From the NCBI GenBank assembly GCA_030737835.1, contig CM060856.1:372001-436000 (forward strand): DNA of 64,000 nucleotides, written 5' to 3'. The stretch comes from Acorus gramineus. Lineage: Eukaryota > Streptophyta > Magnoliopsida > Acorales > Acoraceae. Under the pieces are notes generated by a model, which saw nothing but the letters and a program-made list of their open reading frames with translations, was not told the origin of the DNA and ran no database searches. The translations under genes and the position numbers were made by a program. Positions within the stretch are counted from its first letter, which is position 1. Every line of letters starts with the position of its first letter. Shown here in pieces: positions 35,301-46,545 of the stretch.

Positions 35301-38300
35301 GAACCATCTTTGGCTTCTTCTTTGCCCTTTCTTCTTGGAACCTAATAAATGCATAACAAGATAAGCATGCTTATCACAACTACCAATTGATACCAAGACT
35401 CTTGCTCACACTTTTTCAGTAGACAAACAGTTAAAAAAATGCAATGCCTTACTGGAAGATGATGGTTCTGATCCTTCACCCCAAGACCTGACGTGCGTTT
35501 CGCAAGCAAGCTTGTAGCTGTTGGAGCTCCCAATTGTCCACCTGCATGGCGAACACGTGGAACCCGAGGAACTCTTGGGGAGCTATTCAGTTCTTGATGC
35601 AATAATAAGGCAAGCTGCAGAAGAGGGGGAAAAAAGGTTTGAGAAATCAGCCTTCCCAACAAAATCTGTAAGAGTACAATTGTCAATGCCTTACTTCTTC
35701 ATCGCTTAACACTGCAGCAACATTGACAGATGGAAGATGAATCGTCACTGAGTAGTCAGACCCTTTAGTTAATGGATCTGGACTAAAATTATTGTTCTTT
35801 TCATTTTTCTGGCATGTATGTGAAGTGGTCTTGGGTTGTAGAGAGGAAGCATTTGGAGTCTGAGACCAACTAGTGGAGTCCCCAGCGAGTGAAGAAAACG
35901 CGGAGTTGTCTGATGTAGTTGCTTTGCTAGTCGAGCAACTTTGCTGCTCCTTTGAATCTGATGGAATGCGTTTTAAAGTAGGGCTAGGGGAAATCCTACT
36001 TCCATGAGATAGTTTTGATCCAGAATTGATAGGGCCTTTCAAGTGGGCTCTTGCAAATTGCTTAGGCACCTCTTTCATGCTTTGATTCCTGGAGACATCA
36101 CTCTCAGTACTAATCTTTTTTACTGTTGAATATGCATTCACCTTAACTCGCTGTTTAGCAGGATGAAAAGGCTTCACTACAGCTGAGGATGCAGGTGTAC
36201 TTGGTGGCTTACAACTACCAGAAACAGATGATTTAGATAAAACTCTGCTGGATGACAGTGCAGATTTCCCAAAATCTACAGCTGCCTTAGCAGGACCCTG
36301 TGCTGAAGAACAACTGATGGCAGTCATCGACTTAACTGGATTTTTAGCATGTTTTGCATCATTCCCAGCTTCTGAAGAACTCTCAGTGAAAAGTCTGACT
36401 GAATCTGGCTTCTGTGAATGAAGTTCACCAGATCTATAGGCCATTTCATCTGCAGATTTATCACTAGTACAATGGTTTACTTCTACTGACTTCCTTTCTG
36501 AGTTATGGCATTCTTGTCCATCTACTCCTTGCACCTGAAGCTTGTCAGACAACTGGCCAGTGGATTTTCCTGTTTGCTCAGGTAAGCTACTTGAATTGGT
36601 CTGCTCTCCAGATGTTGTGGCTTGGTCATCCACTGAGTCAGTCTTTTCAGTTTTTGCTTGCAGTGACCTTGGATGAATTGCATCCCTCCTATCTTGCGGT
36701 GGGAGCAAATGCGCATGTGAAGATATATTCTCCAGATCTCCACCAGAAGGCTTCGCATTCTGTAGGTCCACTGCAACACCGGATGAACTTTTATTTAAGT
36801 TCTCAAGATAATGTCTCTCATCATTGATTTGTCCTGAATCATCAACAGCCTAGTACAATAAGAAAAAGTAGTCATTCATCAAAATGATGCTATCTACTAA
36901 GAAAACAACAGATTGAAAATAATCAGCTCAATTACCAAGAAAAAAATGGTATAACAAAATTTTAACAATATATCAAGCAAGAGATTGAACCTTTATTTTA
37001 GAAAAAGGAGGAATCTCCGCCAGACTTCAGAAGAAAAAAACATAAAAATATCGGAAGGCAAGGAATCTCCACCAAAAAGGAACAAATACACAACCTAGTC
37101 TAAAACCAAACTATACGAGCATCCCTAATTGAGAAAACAGAAGGAACCTTAATGCTACAATTACTCCATACATGCAAATTTTCATTTTTGGTATCACCAT
37201 GCATAAAGATATCAATGACGCCATCCTAAGCGTTCTCAGGGACCTGACAGATATCGGTGGCAGCATCCTAGGAGATGCTCATGGTAAGGTGATTTTCCCT
37301 ATAAATACACTAGTATTATGGATGAAATCAAAACTCTTCTCCATGTACTGTAGTTCTGTTGTTTTCGAGGCTTGTCTATTATATAGATAGGATGTACTCA
37401 AAAAAATTGGCACATATATTTTTTAAAAGATCATCAGAAACCTTGTATAAACTGTTACTTGTGTAACAAAATTTGGAATGTAAAGGAAAGCTTGGTTGAC
37501 ACCATTGTTGAATGGTAACAGCAGCCTGCACAAGTCAGCAGGAGAAAGCCATTGATATCCGATTTCCCTAAAGTCACCCACATGGAAGAAAGTTTCATTA
37601 AAAAAATTGTAATTTTTCTATCATTTTAAAAAAGAATGTTTCCAAAAGGAAAAAATTTAATCGACATGTCGTCAAAGGTGGGTTTCGACATGGACACCGA
37701 CATTTCGAACATTAGTTGTGATTAACCTTCGATAACTTCAAAGTGGATAACGTGGATAACAAGGTGGGAGGTTCTCTTAGGCTTTGGTGTTGTGTTTCGG
37801 ATAATTTTTCCCATATTTTTGGTTGGTTGATAGTATTTTATACCATGGCTAAAAATTACGCGGTAACCTCCACCTCCCCCCTTCTCCCCACCATGCAAAA
37901 AAAAAATACTACTTTATGAGGTTCATAAGCAAAGTTAGAAGGCCCGACCAAGGACTCTGGAGGAATTCTAGGCTGAAAATATGTTTTCAATGTAGTTTTC
38001 ATTAAGTTGTTGTGGATTATCAACAGCCTAACACAATGAGGGGGGTAGTCAATTATTCACAAGGTGCAATCTACTAAGTACATAATGAAAATAAATCAGC
38101 TCAATTACAATGAAAGGGGAGGGAAAAAGGTGGTATGCACTACATTATATTAAAAAGAAAAAGTAATACAAATGGGGAGACAAGGTGACTCCACTTATAG
38201 AACAAATGCAAAGCCCATCCTCATACCAAACTATATATCCCTTGCACTAATCCTCCAACATGATCATCCATATTAAAAAATGAAGTTTGAACCTCAATGC

Positions 38301-41300
38301 TAAATTTACTTCATGCAGATAAGTTTCAAACAATACATTACCAAGTGTTCCCGAAGGCGAGGAGGATGCCAGTGTTGGTGGAGTCCTAAGAGATGCCCAT
38401 GGTAAGGTTGTTTATTCCTAAAGTTCTTGCTATGGGATAAATACTAGTAATTGGCTAAAATTCAAGCACTTATGCATTGTCCATGCTTATGTCATGATAC
38501 AGATGGACTCAAAATTATTGGTTGATATATATCTTTTTAAAGATTATCAAAATCCTTGGTCGGCGATGGAACATGTAATTTATATAATGAGTTGGTTGTA
38601 ACAACCTCCATAACTTTAAAGTGGCAAACAAAGAGGTAGATTCTCTCATGTTTTGGTGTTGTATTCAGGGTTGATATGGTTTTTAGACCACGGCTAAAAT
38701 TACGTCTCCCAGGGAAAAAGAATAACTTTGCAATTTTTACGAGTTTAATGAATAAAATTTAAAGGGTCCACAACTGGAGTCTCAAGGAATTTGAGGCCGA
38801 AAAAATGTTCACAATGCAATCAAAGAACAAAATCAAATCTAGGTCCACTTATGTTGGAAAATCTTCTCTTTTCTTGTGAACTATAAGCTCCAACGAACAT
38901 GGGGAATCAATTGCCTAAATCCCTCTGGCCCAACCATCTTACATCTATTGCACCATGTTAAAGCACGTTCAGCCTTGCCCAAATATCTTCACCAAAATTG
39001 TGGTCCTCCAAGAGATGATTTATCACTTCTTACACTATTAAAATCATGCTTTCTTGTCTCTATTTACTTTTATTAGGATCTTATCTAGAAAGAGCAGCCA
39101 AACGAATGCTTGAATCGTCAGGGGGGTGGGGTCTTCGTAAGATGATAAAACATAATTTGCATATGGGCGTTTAAACGGGAATCTTGGTGTTCAAATGGTA
39201 GATGGCAGTTCCACATGATTTTGACCCGAGAGATTGAGCATTCGATCGGGGCTTCTAATAGAAAAAAACAAAGGTTATGTGATTTCAAGAGGACACTAGA
39301 GCATCCAACTGATAGATCAGAAAGGCAATGAATCAATGGGCATTTAGACAGCCTTTGTGGGCATCCAAAGAAATATGGCCAGATCTCAAAATTTTCTAGG
39401 TTTAACATGCCAAAGCAAATCCTTATCACCAATTTTTTGTAATCCAACGGCAAAGATTAGATGATATTTTTTGCCAAGGGTTTGTTCTATAAACCCTAAT
39501 TTGGCATTCTTTCATATTAATGAGTTCAATATACCAGTAAGTAGAAATAAAAAAAGATGGTAAGACTTTGTAAACTGAGAAGAAGGATTGTTTTTGCCAT
39601 TCAGAGTTTCTTGAGAATGAAAATCTGTGTAGATCTCCATGGATACAGTCCAAATTAGGTAATCCAAGCAAATCATGCCTTGGGTGATTGTTTTCCCAAA
39701 ACAATGCTACAAGTTATTCCCCCCCCCACCAAGGATAGAGGGCAAGACATATACCTTGGAAACATCGATTGTCAGCATCTTCCCAATTCATATGGAGAAC
39801 TATTGTGTCTGTTCATCATACAGGATAGATGGCTTTACTTCAAGGTCTCATCAAGTTGAACTGGTTTTCTAAAATTGGCCTCATGCAATATCTACCAGCT
39901 GGAAAGAGGTGGCATGCGCTCCTGATGTACAATCTGGTGAAGAGATGAAGATCTTCAACCCAACTCGAATCCTATGAGAGTACCTGTACCGAGGGCCTCT
40001 CTGGAATAACATTCCATATGATGGGCAATGCAAAACCAACAACAATCTTAGTCCTCATGAGGAGTTAGTTAAGATCGAACGGAGCAGTGACCCATGATGA
40101 TCTCAATGAGTGGCAAATAAGCAAAGTTAGTCTCAATATATTAAATCCCCAAATCATCCACATACCACGGACCCAAACATTTTTTGTTTGTCCAATAGCA
40201 TTTTTCCAAATGATATATGCTGGTATTATCCAAAAAAGGAACCAGGACATCTACTGAATGAATCAAACTAGTGTGACAAGATCCATGTCAATTCAACAGC
40301 CCACACACACAACAAATGAATAAACATAAAACTATTTTGGATATCCATATAAGTAAAGAAGACAAGATATCCAAATCATATTGTATGGCTGCAAAGCGAG
40401 TCTAGGCAGTGATTGTGTGCCTAAGTGACACTTAATTATATGCTTAAGCTGATGATTTTCTTATTGTTAGTTATCTAAATATTCGTGCTTTGTATATTAC
40501 TACATGTAAATCTAAAGTTGAAAATGATATATTTGCATGGTTATCATAATTCACTAATAGTCACAAGGTTCTCATAATCCACAAACATATGCTGCACAGT
40601 TAAGTAATAACCTAATAAAATAATATATAACATGGTTAAGAATAACAAGTAAAACTCAATTGAAAGTAAACAATCAAATATGAAGATAAGATAACTCATT
40701 ATGACAAAAAAAAAGGTCCATAGTTCCAAAATCATCAATCAACAAACAAAACTACAAATGCAAAAAATGTCCAAACTTCCACGAACAAATCAAATATGCA
40801 AAACAACAGTGTCATGTAACATTTAAAGCATCAACATTATAATCACTATTCAAACAATTAGCACAACTATTTATATTTTTGTTTTTATTAAATCTCAACT
40901 ATTCATTTATTTCAATCTCAACCATTCAAAATAAATGAGTCAAGTCCATTGAGCGTCCACCCGAGCGATTTATTGCTCCTAGGTGGGTCAGGCAATGCCT
41001 AAGCAGGCCAGACAATGCTGAGGCATGAATACAAGCTGAAGCCCGACTATGAGCCAGTCGATTAGAACCATTAGGCAGAGAGATGCCTAGACCCATATGG
41101 GTAGGGCCACTAATTACTAGGCATCACCCAGACAACTATGGTCCAAATATGAACCATATCAAAGGATAACCGTTGAAGCACTTAAAAACATTGCATATTA
41201 AAGGAGATAATGAAGTGTCCAGCACATCCCCAAAGCAAAGGAAAGGCCTCATAAAGAGTGGAGAGCATACCCCATGATGGAGAATGATAATAAATTTATT

Positions 41301-42936
41301 TCATATCTCAACATCAAGTGGTGCAAAATTTACACCATAATGTGAACCTGCCAACCAATAAATATAGTCTATGATCCTCATTTGTGCAAAAATAAAAACA
41401 AGATTGATATAAGCATTCCTGAAGGATCATCACAATGGAAAGTTGATGCAGACTTATTCTCAAAAGAATGAATAGTCTGACCAGCCTATTAAACAATAAA
41501 CTTTGAAAACAAAAGCATCCTTAACCATTTCCAATAGTTCAGAAAAAATATTGAAGATTATATAACATCTAGTGCGTGGAAGTTGAAACCATACCTCATT
41601 CTTAATAGATAGTTCATTGAGGCCATCTGATTCTACTGGAGCTTTTGGTAAAGCATCACTACCAATCCCCATGGTCCCCCGCTCTTCAGTTATTTCTTCC
41701 TTCACGGTGAAATCCGGAGGGACTTTTATCCCTGAGGTATCATCACCCACACTTCCGTTTGATATATTAATAGCCAAAATCTGCTTGTGCCTATCACTGT
41801 CAACTCCTGCTTCAGAGTGATTATTTAAAATGGACTTCTTAATGACAAAGTCCATCTTCTCCTCCCCCTCCATACCTCGTCCATAAAAAGTGTTGCCACC
41901 TCCTTCACTTAAGTCCAATTTGCACACGACAGAGGGTGGCACCAAACCTGTAAAAATTATATGTTAAAATCCACTCAGCATAAATTTCACCACCAAGACA
42001 TTACATAACATTGTTATTAAACATAATACCCTCACCTCTCCTTTTATCCCTCCTATCCGTAGAGCTCCTTGCCCTCTTCACCCCACCACTTTCCAGTCTC
42101 TCCTTCTTCTCCTTGTTGGAGCTGGCCCTGATATCCTTCTTCCCAGTGCACAGTGCTCGTTTCTTCACCCCTTTCGTTGGAGAAAGCAAAAGCTCTCTCT
42201 CCAGCACCCCCTGCCGCGACTTACTAGAAGCACAATTGATATCATTTGGAGACGAATCATATCTGATTATCTCCTTTGAAAGTGAGAACAGCACATCAGC
42301 CCCCCTATTTGCCGGATTCTCCTCCCCCTCTTCACCATCAATGCCACCCCCAACATCATCATCCCAACAAGGGAACTCCCTATACCGGAAATTGAACTTC
42401 TTGGGCACATATCCCGTGCACTTCCAGAGCTCCGAAGAGAACACCGCCGATGACAACCCACCAAAGACCGAGGGGTCCCCTCCAGGGATGCCTTGAACAT
42501 GAACCCGATCCTCAATGGAAAACTCCTTCCAGAACCTGAAGGGGGGGTTGAAGGAGGTGGTGGGACCGGCCACGGGGGTCTGGCGGGCCATCCTCAACGT
42601 CTTTGTGGGGAGCTCCACCAGGAGCTGGGCCACCTCAGTCTCCTCGTTATCATTGTCCCCGTTGTCGTAACAGTGACTCCTCTTTTGCTTGCACTTGTCG
42701 CAGACGAAGGAGGCCTCACCCTTCACGAAGCGGGAGCAACGTGTGTGGACCCACACCCCGCACTCGTCACAATCCACCATCTCCTCCCCGTCGTCGAAGT
42801 TGACACCGCAGACGCAGTCCACGGTCCAAGACCCGTCCCCCCAGTCGTCCCCGCCATGGACAGCCGGAGGCATCGGCCCGGAAATCGGCATCCGCGGGTG
42901 ATTGTGGTGATTCGACCGCCCCTTCATCGAATCCAT
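32361..42936 (-). CDS. PHD-finger nuclear protein (1155 residues)
   Basis: Eight coding exons: 42936-42030, 41947-41595, 36849-35695, 35614-35453, 35341-35020, 34927-34857, 34768-34646, 32735-32361; 3468 bases, in frame throughout. Residues 41-82 form a C4HC3 PHD finger (C41, C43, C56, C59, H64, C67, C79, C82), a histone-tail reader fold. A conserved-looking block follows (FWKEFSIEDRVHVQGIPGG to KKFNFRYREFPCW, about residues 130-200), then a long Ser-rich, probably disordered middle. Residues about 806-823 read LALLLHQELNSSPRVPRV; about 970-1027 (MTYEELCNAVLPHW, ERYAYSSHSQAVLDCL) look like a small helical, perhaps winged-helix, domain. The end has KRKARKRRR, a likely nuclear signal, and an acidic Ser tail. 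I recognise a plant PHD family but not a gene name. Its function is inferred as chromatin regulation. Upstream GT (43037) and AG just before the start codon suggest a short 5' UTR intron. Confidence 0.9.
33245..33700. repeat. 41-bp tandem repeat in a GC-richer insert
   Basis: From 33387 to about 33628 there are about six units starting TTCAAA(C/T)CCAATTCGAACGG, most 41 bp long, one 47. They are preceded by CATGTGCGG/GCACATG-type short repeats (33245-33380) and followed by GACCCCACCGCATATGGGGTC. Composition differs from the surrounding intron, so it is probably part of an inserted element. It is not a CRISPR: there are no unique spacers. Confidence 0.75.
34071..34526. mobile_element. Mutator-type hairpin MITE with 9-bp target duplication
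   Basis: 456 bp, an almost complete inverted repeat: left GGGATTTTTATTTTTAAGTC, right its complement. It is flanked by perfect TAAAAAATA at 34062-34070 and 34527-34535; 9 bp is the Mutator signature. The terminal module (TTTTTAAGTCCCTGTAAAC) appears again at the centre in both orientations (34229-34365), and a 30-bp segment starting ACAGGGACT is doubled there, so one copy seems to have grown from or into another. The termini resemble the MULE end at 48816. Confidence 0.88.
37170..37830 (+). pseudogene. LINE RNase H relic, copy 1
   Basis: Text GGSILGDAHGKVIF (about 37257-37300) resembles the GG(I/V)LRD..G.. strand of plant LINE RNase H. Further on, the sequence around 37385-37450 is alignable by eye to copy 2. 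Frames are broken. Confidence 0.55.
38290..38700 (+). pseudogene. LINE RNase H relic, copy 2
   Basis: DASVGGVLRDAHGKVV (about 38364-38410), then MDSKLLVDIYLF and NPWSAMEHVIY (about 38510-38585), then NFKVANKEVDSL (about 38610). These match the order GG.LRD - DSK..V - NPW - N..AD.L of RNase H domains from plant L1 elements. It resembles copy 1, about 1.1 kb away in the same orientation, suggesting a duplication. Confidence 0.6.
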
Positions 42937-42943
42937 CCGCGCT

Positions 42944-43440
42944 GGGAATCCATGGGATCCAAAATTTTGCTAATGCTAATTTTCGAGAGAGGGAAACCTA
43001 TAGAGAGAGATAGAGAGAGAATCTTAGGAGTTACTTACCGGGGTTTTGGAATTTCGTTTGGGGCGGATTGGATTGGATTGGAAGAAGAGATGGTTCTGTT
43101 AGGGTTTTTTTTTTCGCTCGGGTTTCGAATTCAGATTTTTTGTTTCCCGTCCTCCCGTGCGCCGTGTTTGGTAACCGTTTTATGTATGTATATACATGTT
43201 TGGTTGGAGAGAAAACAGAGACGGAGAAGGGAAGATCGTGCTATCTCCGTCCACACGTAGGCGAGACTCTGGCACGCGAAAGGAGTGGGATTGAAAGGCA
43301 TCTCAACAAATTCCAGTTTTGGCTCATCTGCTGGCGTCCGGCTCCGTCGGCGTCTGCTTAAGCCGTGACTAAATCCGTGATAACTGGGATAATGATTCTC
43401 AAGCCCCAACTTCACAGGCCCTATCAAAGGCTCCATGAGA
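42944..43440 (-). promoter_or_regulatory. PHD gene 5' region
   Basis: Between the start codon and about 43.1 kb lies a probable 5' UTR with an intron (donor GTAAGT at 43037, acceptor AG next to 42944). GA-rich strings (AGAGAGAGATAGAGAGAG) lie around 43003-43020. The long open frame on the plus strand at 42493-43260 is antisense to exon 1 and not supported as a gene. Confidence 0.4.
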
Positions 43441-43839
43441 TGGCATATGTCTAATACCTGTTATATCTTTAGTTAATTATTTTATTTTTTTGATAACTAA
43501 TCCCCACAAAATAAGGAAACAATTATGATTGATTAAATAAAAAATAAAAAAGATCTTTAAATAAAAAAAAAGTGAAGGTGAGTCTGGACGGACACAATTT
43601 TCTTTTGAGTAAACTCTTTTTAATCAAACCTTTCTATTGAGATGGTCTCTTCTCTTCCAACCTAAACTTTTCAAAGATCTCCAAAAAAAAAACCAACTAT
43701 GAAGAGTATTATAACATACAAAAGAAGTCAATTATAGGCGGTGATCAGATCAACATAGAAAGGAGGAGATGATAAAAATGATGGAGGATGCTAGAAAGTG
43801 TTTCAAGATCCTCTGTTTCTTTGTTCTATTGTTTCTAAG

Positions 43840-44622
43840 GTTAGTTACATTTAATTTATATATGATTTGTATGATGTTAATGTTACATTTCTGACATCGA
43901 ATAAATGTAACAGTCTGAAATGTAACATTTATTTGTGTATTGCATTTGTTTCAATGCATGTAGTAATTTATATTTGTTACATTTATTAATGTAACAGTCA
44001 AATACATATATTTATTAAATGTATCACACAACAAAAAAGGTGTTTGACATTTTCTATAAAATGTAACTGACTATTGAAAATAGAATCTGTTTATAAATTG
44101 TTTAAATGTAAATGTAACAGTTTTTATGTAAATGTAACAAATCGTTGTGAGAGATATAAATATTTAAGAAATGTACTTGATGTAACTGCTTCATATAGTA
44201 ACTATATATGTTTTTTTATTTAAATTTGAATACAATAAATACCTGAATTTTTTAATATTCAGTTAATAACATTCTTAAAAAAAAAAATTTAATGTGTATA
44301 ATAAGAATATAAGTTTGAAGAAGAATTTTGATTAAAACAATTTAGATAATTTTTTGTGTAATTTAATTTTAATTATAATTTAGGTAATGATTTCAAAATT
44401 CAAAATTTGAAATGGATAAATGGATTTCAAGATTCACTCATAACCGAATAGAGAAAATGTGGGGATTTGGATTAATGGGATAGATTTTTAATGAAGAGCA
44501 TATTTGTATTTTGACATTTTATCCTTTTTGAAAAGTCAACAAACCAATTAATAAGAACCAATAAAATAATGACACCTCATGGGGCCTATGAGTGGGGCTT
44601 ATTTTTTGGGGCCTGGGTATCA
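43840..44622. mobile_element. TGTAACA-rich TIR element, copy A (one end missing)
   Basis: It is homologous in reverse orientation to copy B (61551-62821). Shared text includes AACAAATCGTTGTGAGAGAT, AATTCAAAATTTGAAAT and the terminus with two GGGGCCT/GGGGCTT blocks ending GGGTATCAC. The motif ATGTAAC or its complement occurs at least nine times. The left terminus was not found, so the copy is truncated near 43840. No coding sequence. Confidence 0.65.
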
Positions 44623-44837
44623 CCACTGTAACTGGTAATATAAACTCTCTTAAAAAAGTTTTTTGTGTTTATGCGAATATACTCAGTGAGTGCATGCTCT
44701 CTCTCCTCACATAAAAATATTTTTCAAATGTTATGTTTTATTAACTCTAATTGAAAACATATTATATTTAAAAAATTTATTATAATTTATTAAAAATGTA
44801 AAAAATCTTGTGCACATGATGGTTTTATTAGTTTATA

Positions 44838-45095
44838 TAACCCTTCCTTGAGGGGCAAAATAAGTATTTATAGAGGACTTTTTGCACTTTTAACACATTC
44901 TAAGCTTATTGTGTTATCAACCATGATTAATCAAATAAACTATTTACATAATAAACATAATCTGTCAATAAAAATTTAACGCAGGGGCTTATTTGAATTT
45001 ATATAGGTGTTTTCAAGGGGTTATATGAAAAAAGTCAAATGGTTATATAAATTTCACGTAGTTTATAAGGGGTTATCTAGATTTTTCAATAAAAA
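44838..45095. mobile_element. Partial copy of the 3470-3979 MITE family
   Basis: Shared text includes TTTATAGAG..TTTTTG, CTTTTAACACATT, AATCTGTCAA and ATAGGTGTTTTCAAGGGG, in the same order as in 3740-3970. It contains the right half only. Confidence 0.7.
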
Positions 45096-45133
45096 AAAAT
45101 TGAGAAACCCTGAATATATAAACTATGATACTT

Positions 45134-45364
45134 GTGGTCCGTTTGGATATGAGTTTAGATAGATTCTGTGTTTGAAACGCTAAAAATTCTGAAATTAAAG
45201 ATTTAAACACATTTTCAGCGTTTAGCTTTTCAAATCACAATCTTCTTTTTTAGGCCAAAAAATCATGTGGCTTAAAATCTAATAAAACATAACTTTTCAA
45301 TAGCTGAGTTTGAAACATAAAATTTTAAGAATCTCCAAGTTTCAACCTCACATCCAAACGCACC
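45134..45364. mobile_element. MITE with GTCCGTTTGGAT ends
   Basis: The left end GTGGTCCGTTTGGATATGAG pairs with the right end (reverse complement GGTGCGTTTGGATGTGAG). A possible CTT duplication lies on both sides. About 231 bp; PIF/Harbinger-like by terminus. Confidence 0.55.
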
Positions 45365-45745
45365 CTTAATTGTAATTTTTAAAGATAAGTAGAATAGATA
45401 GATTTCTTAAAATGGTAAGGTTAATTTTTTTTTTTGTTTTAAATAGGGATAAGGATGGAAAAAAATTATATATATTTTTAAATTAGAAACATTATATCCA
45501 TATCCACCAAATTTCATAATCCTTTCATTTGTAACTTAACTAATTTCATAACAAACCCTTTACCTCCACATTTAAATTCACTAGTTGATACATACGTGCA
45601 TCGCACATGAATTATTTTTAATATTTTATAATTATTAATATGTTTTGATTATTCAATTAAGTGTTAAAACCATGAAAATATAAATGTAGATATTATAATA
45701 TTGATAACATATATTTAAATTTGTATATTGTATTATATCGTAATG

Positions 45746-46545
45746 TGAAGGATTTTTTTCCCTTCAGTTAAACAATCGGTTTTCAGAGTTTTGCTTTTAG
45801 AACTTGGACCCACCTAACGATGGATCCTACATTCATAAAGGAATCAGGGGGACACCGATGTGGTGCCAGCCAAAGGGCATCTGAAGAGATGTATGAGTAA
45901 GGGAATTCAAAGCAAATCTCACTAATTTCAATGGCTTGAGAGTAGGAAGTTAGATACCTTAACTTTTGGATTGCTTCCCTTTTTATAGGGTCACTTGGCT
46001 AGATTGCCGTTGCCACTTCCCTTTGGCCGTTATAACAATCTCCCCATTAAGTACTTAGTGGGCGATTTTTGTGAAAATCGCCACGTGTTAATGTAGCACG
46101 TTGTGCCACTAATTACCCATGTTATGTAAGTAGTGGGCCTCAATTGCCCGTCTGACAGTTTCGGATATTATGGTCCTCTGACCATTTCATTGGTTCTCTT
46201 CATGGCCTTTGGCCTGGTCCTTCGTGAGTGTATCTACGAAATGAAAGATCGCCCGACTAGACCTTTTGTCTTGTCGTGTCTTTTGTAATCGTTCACGAGG
46301 TATAAAGTCATCTAATCAGACCTCTAATCTGATCGTGCCTTATCTACTCGAGGTGACATTCATCTGCGAGGTGTCTAACTGTTCGATTAGACTCTCAATC
46401 TAGTTGTGTCATTCTTGCTCGGGAGTGTCCTTATGGTATTTTGAATCCAGATCCGGGTTTACGGACTCCCGATGTGATGACCCATATCCATCTTGGCTTG
46501 ACACGTGTCATTTTCTAACACGTTGAGATTTTTACCTCCACATAT
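45746..46545 (+). mobile_element. LTR-like block, related to 4074-4790
   Basis: It starts TGAAGGATTTTTTTCCCTTCA, contains GGGGGACACCGATGTGGTGCC and ends TTTTTACCTCCACA, matching the start, internal string and end of the 4.1-4.8 kb block. It is probably the 5' LTR of the element whose remains follow. No second LTR was found. Confidence 0.45.

Larger units (their letters stand above)
36850..41594 (-). other. Intron 2 of the PHD gene (4.7 kb)
   Basis: Large intron between codons 420 and 421. It holds two LINE RNase H relics in plus orientation; the rest (38.8-41.5 kb) is AT-rich with no recognised gene. A C run lies at 39719-39727. Confidence 0.8.

Noticed and set aside
42493..43260. A 255-codon plus-strand frame
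   Set aside because: It is antisense to exon 1 of the PHD gene, whose minus-strand frame has an intact PHD finger and splice sites.
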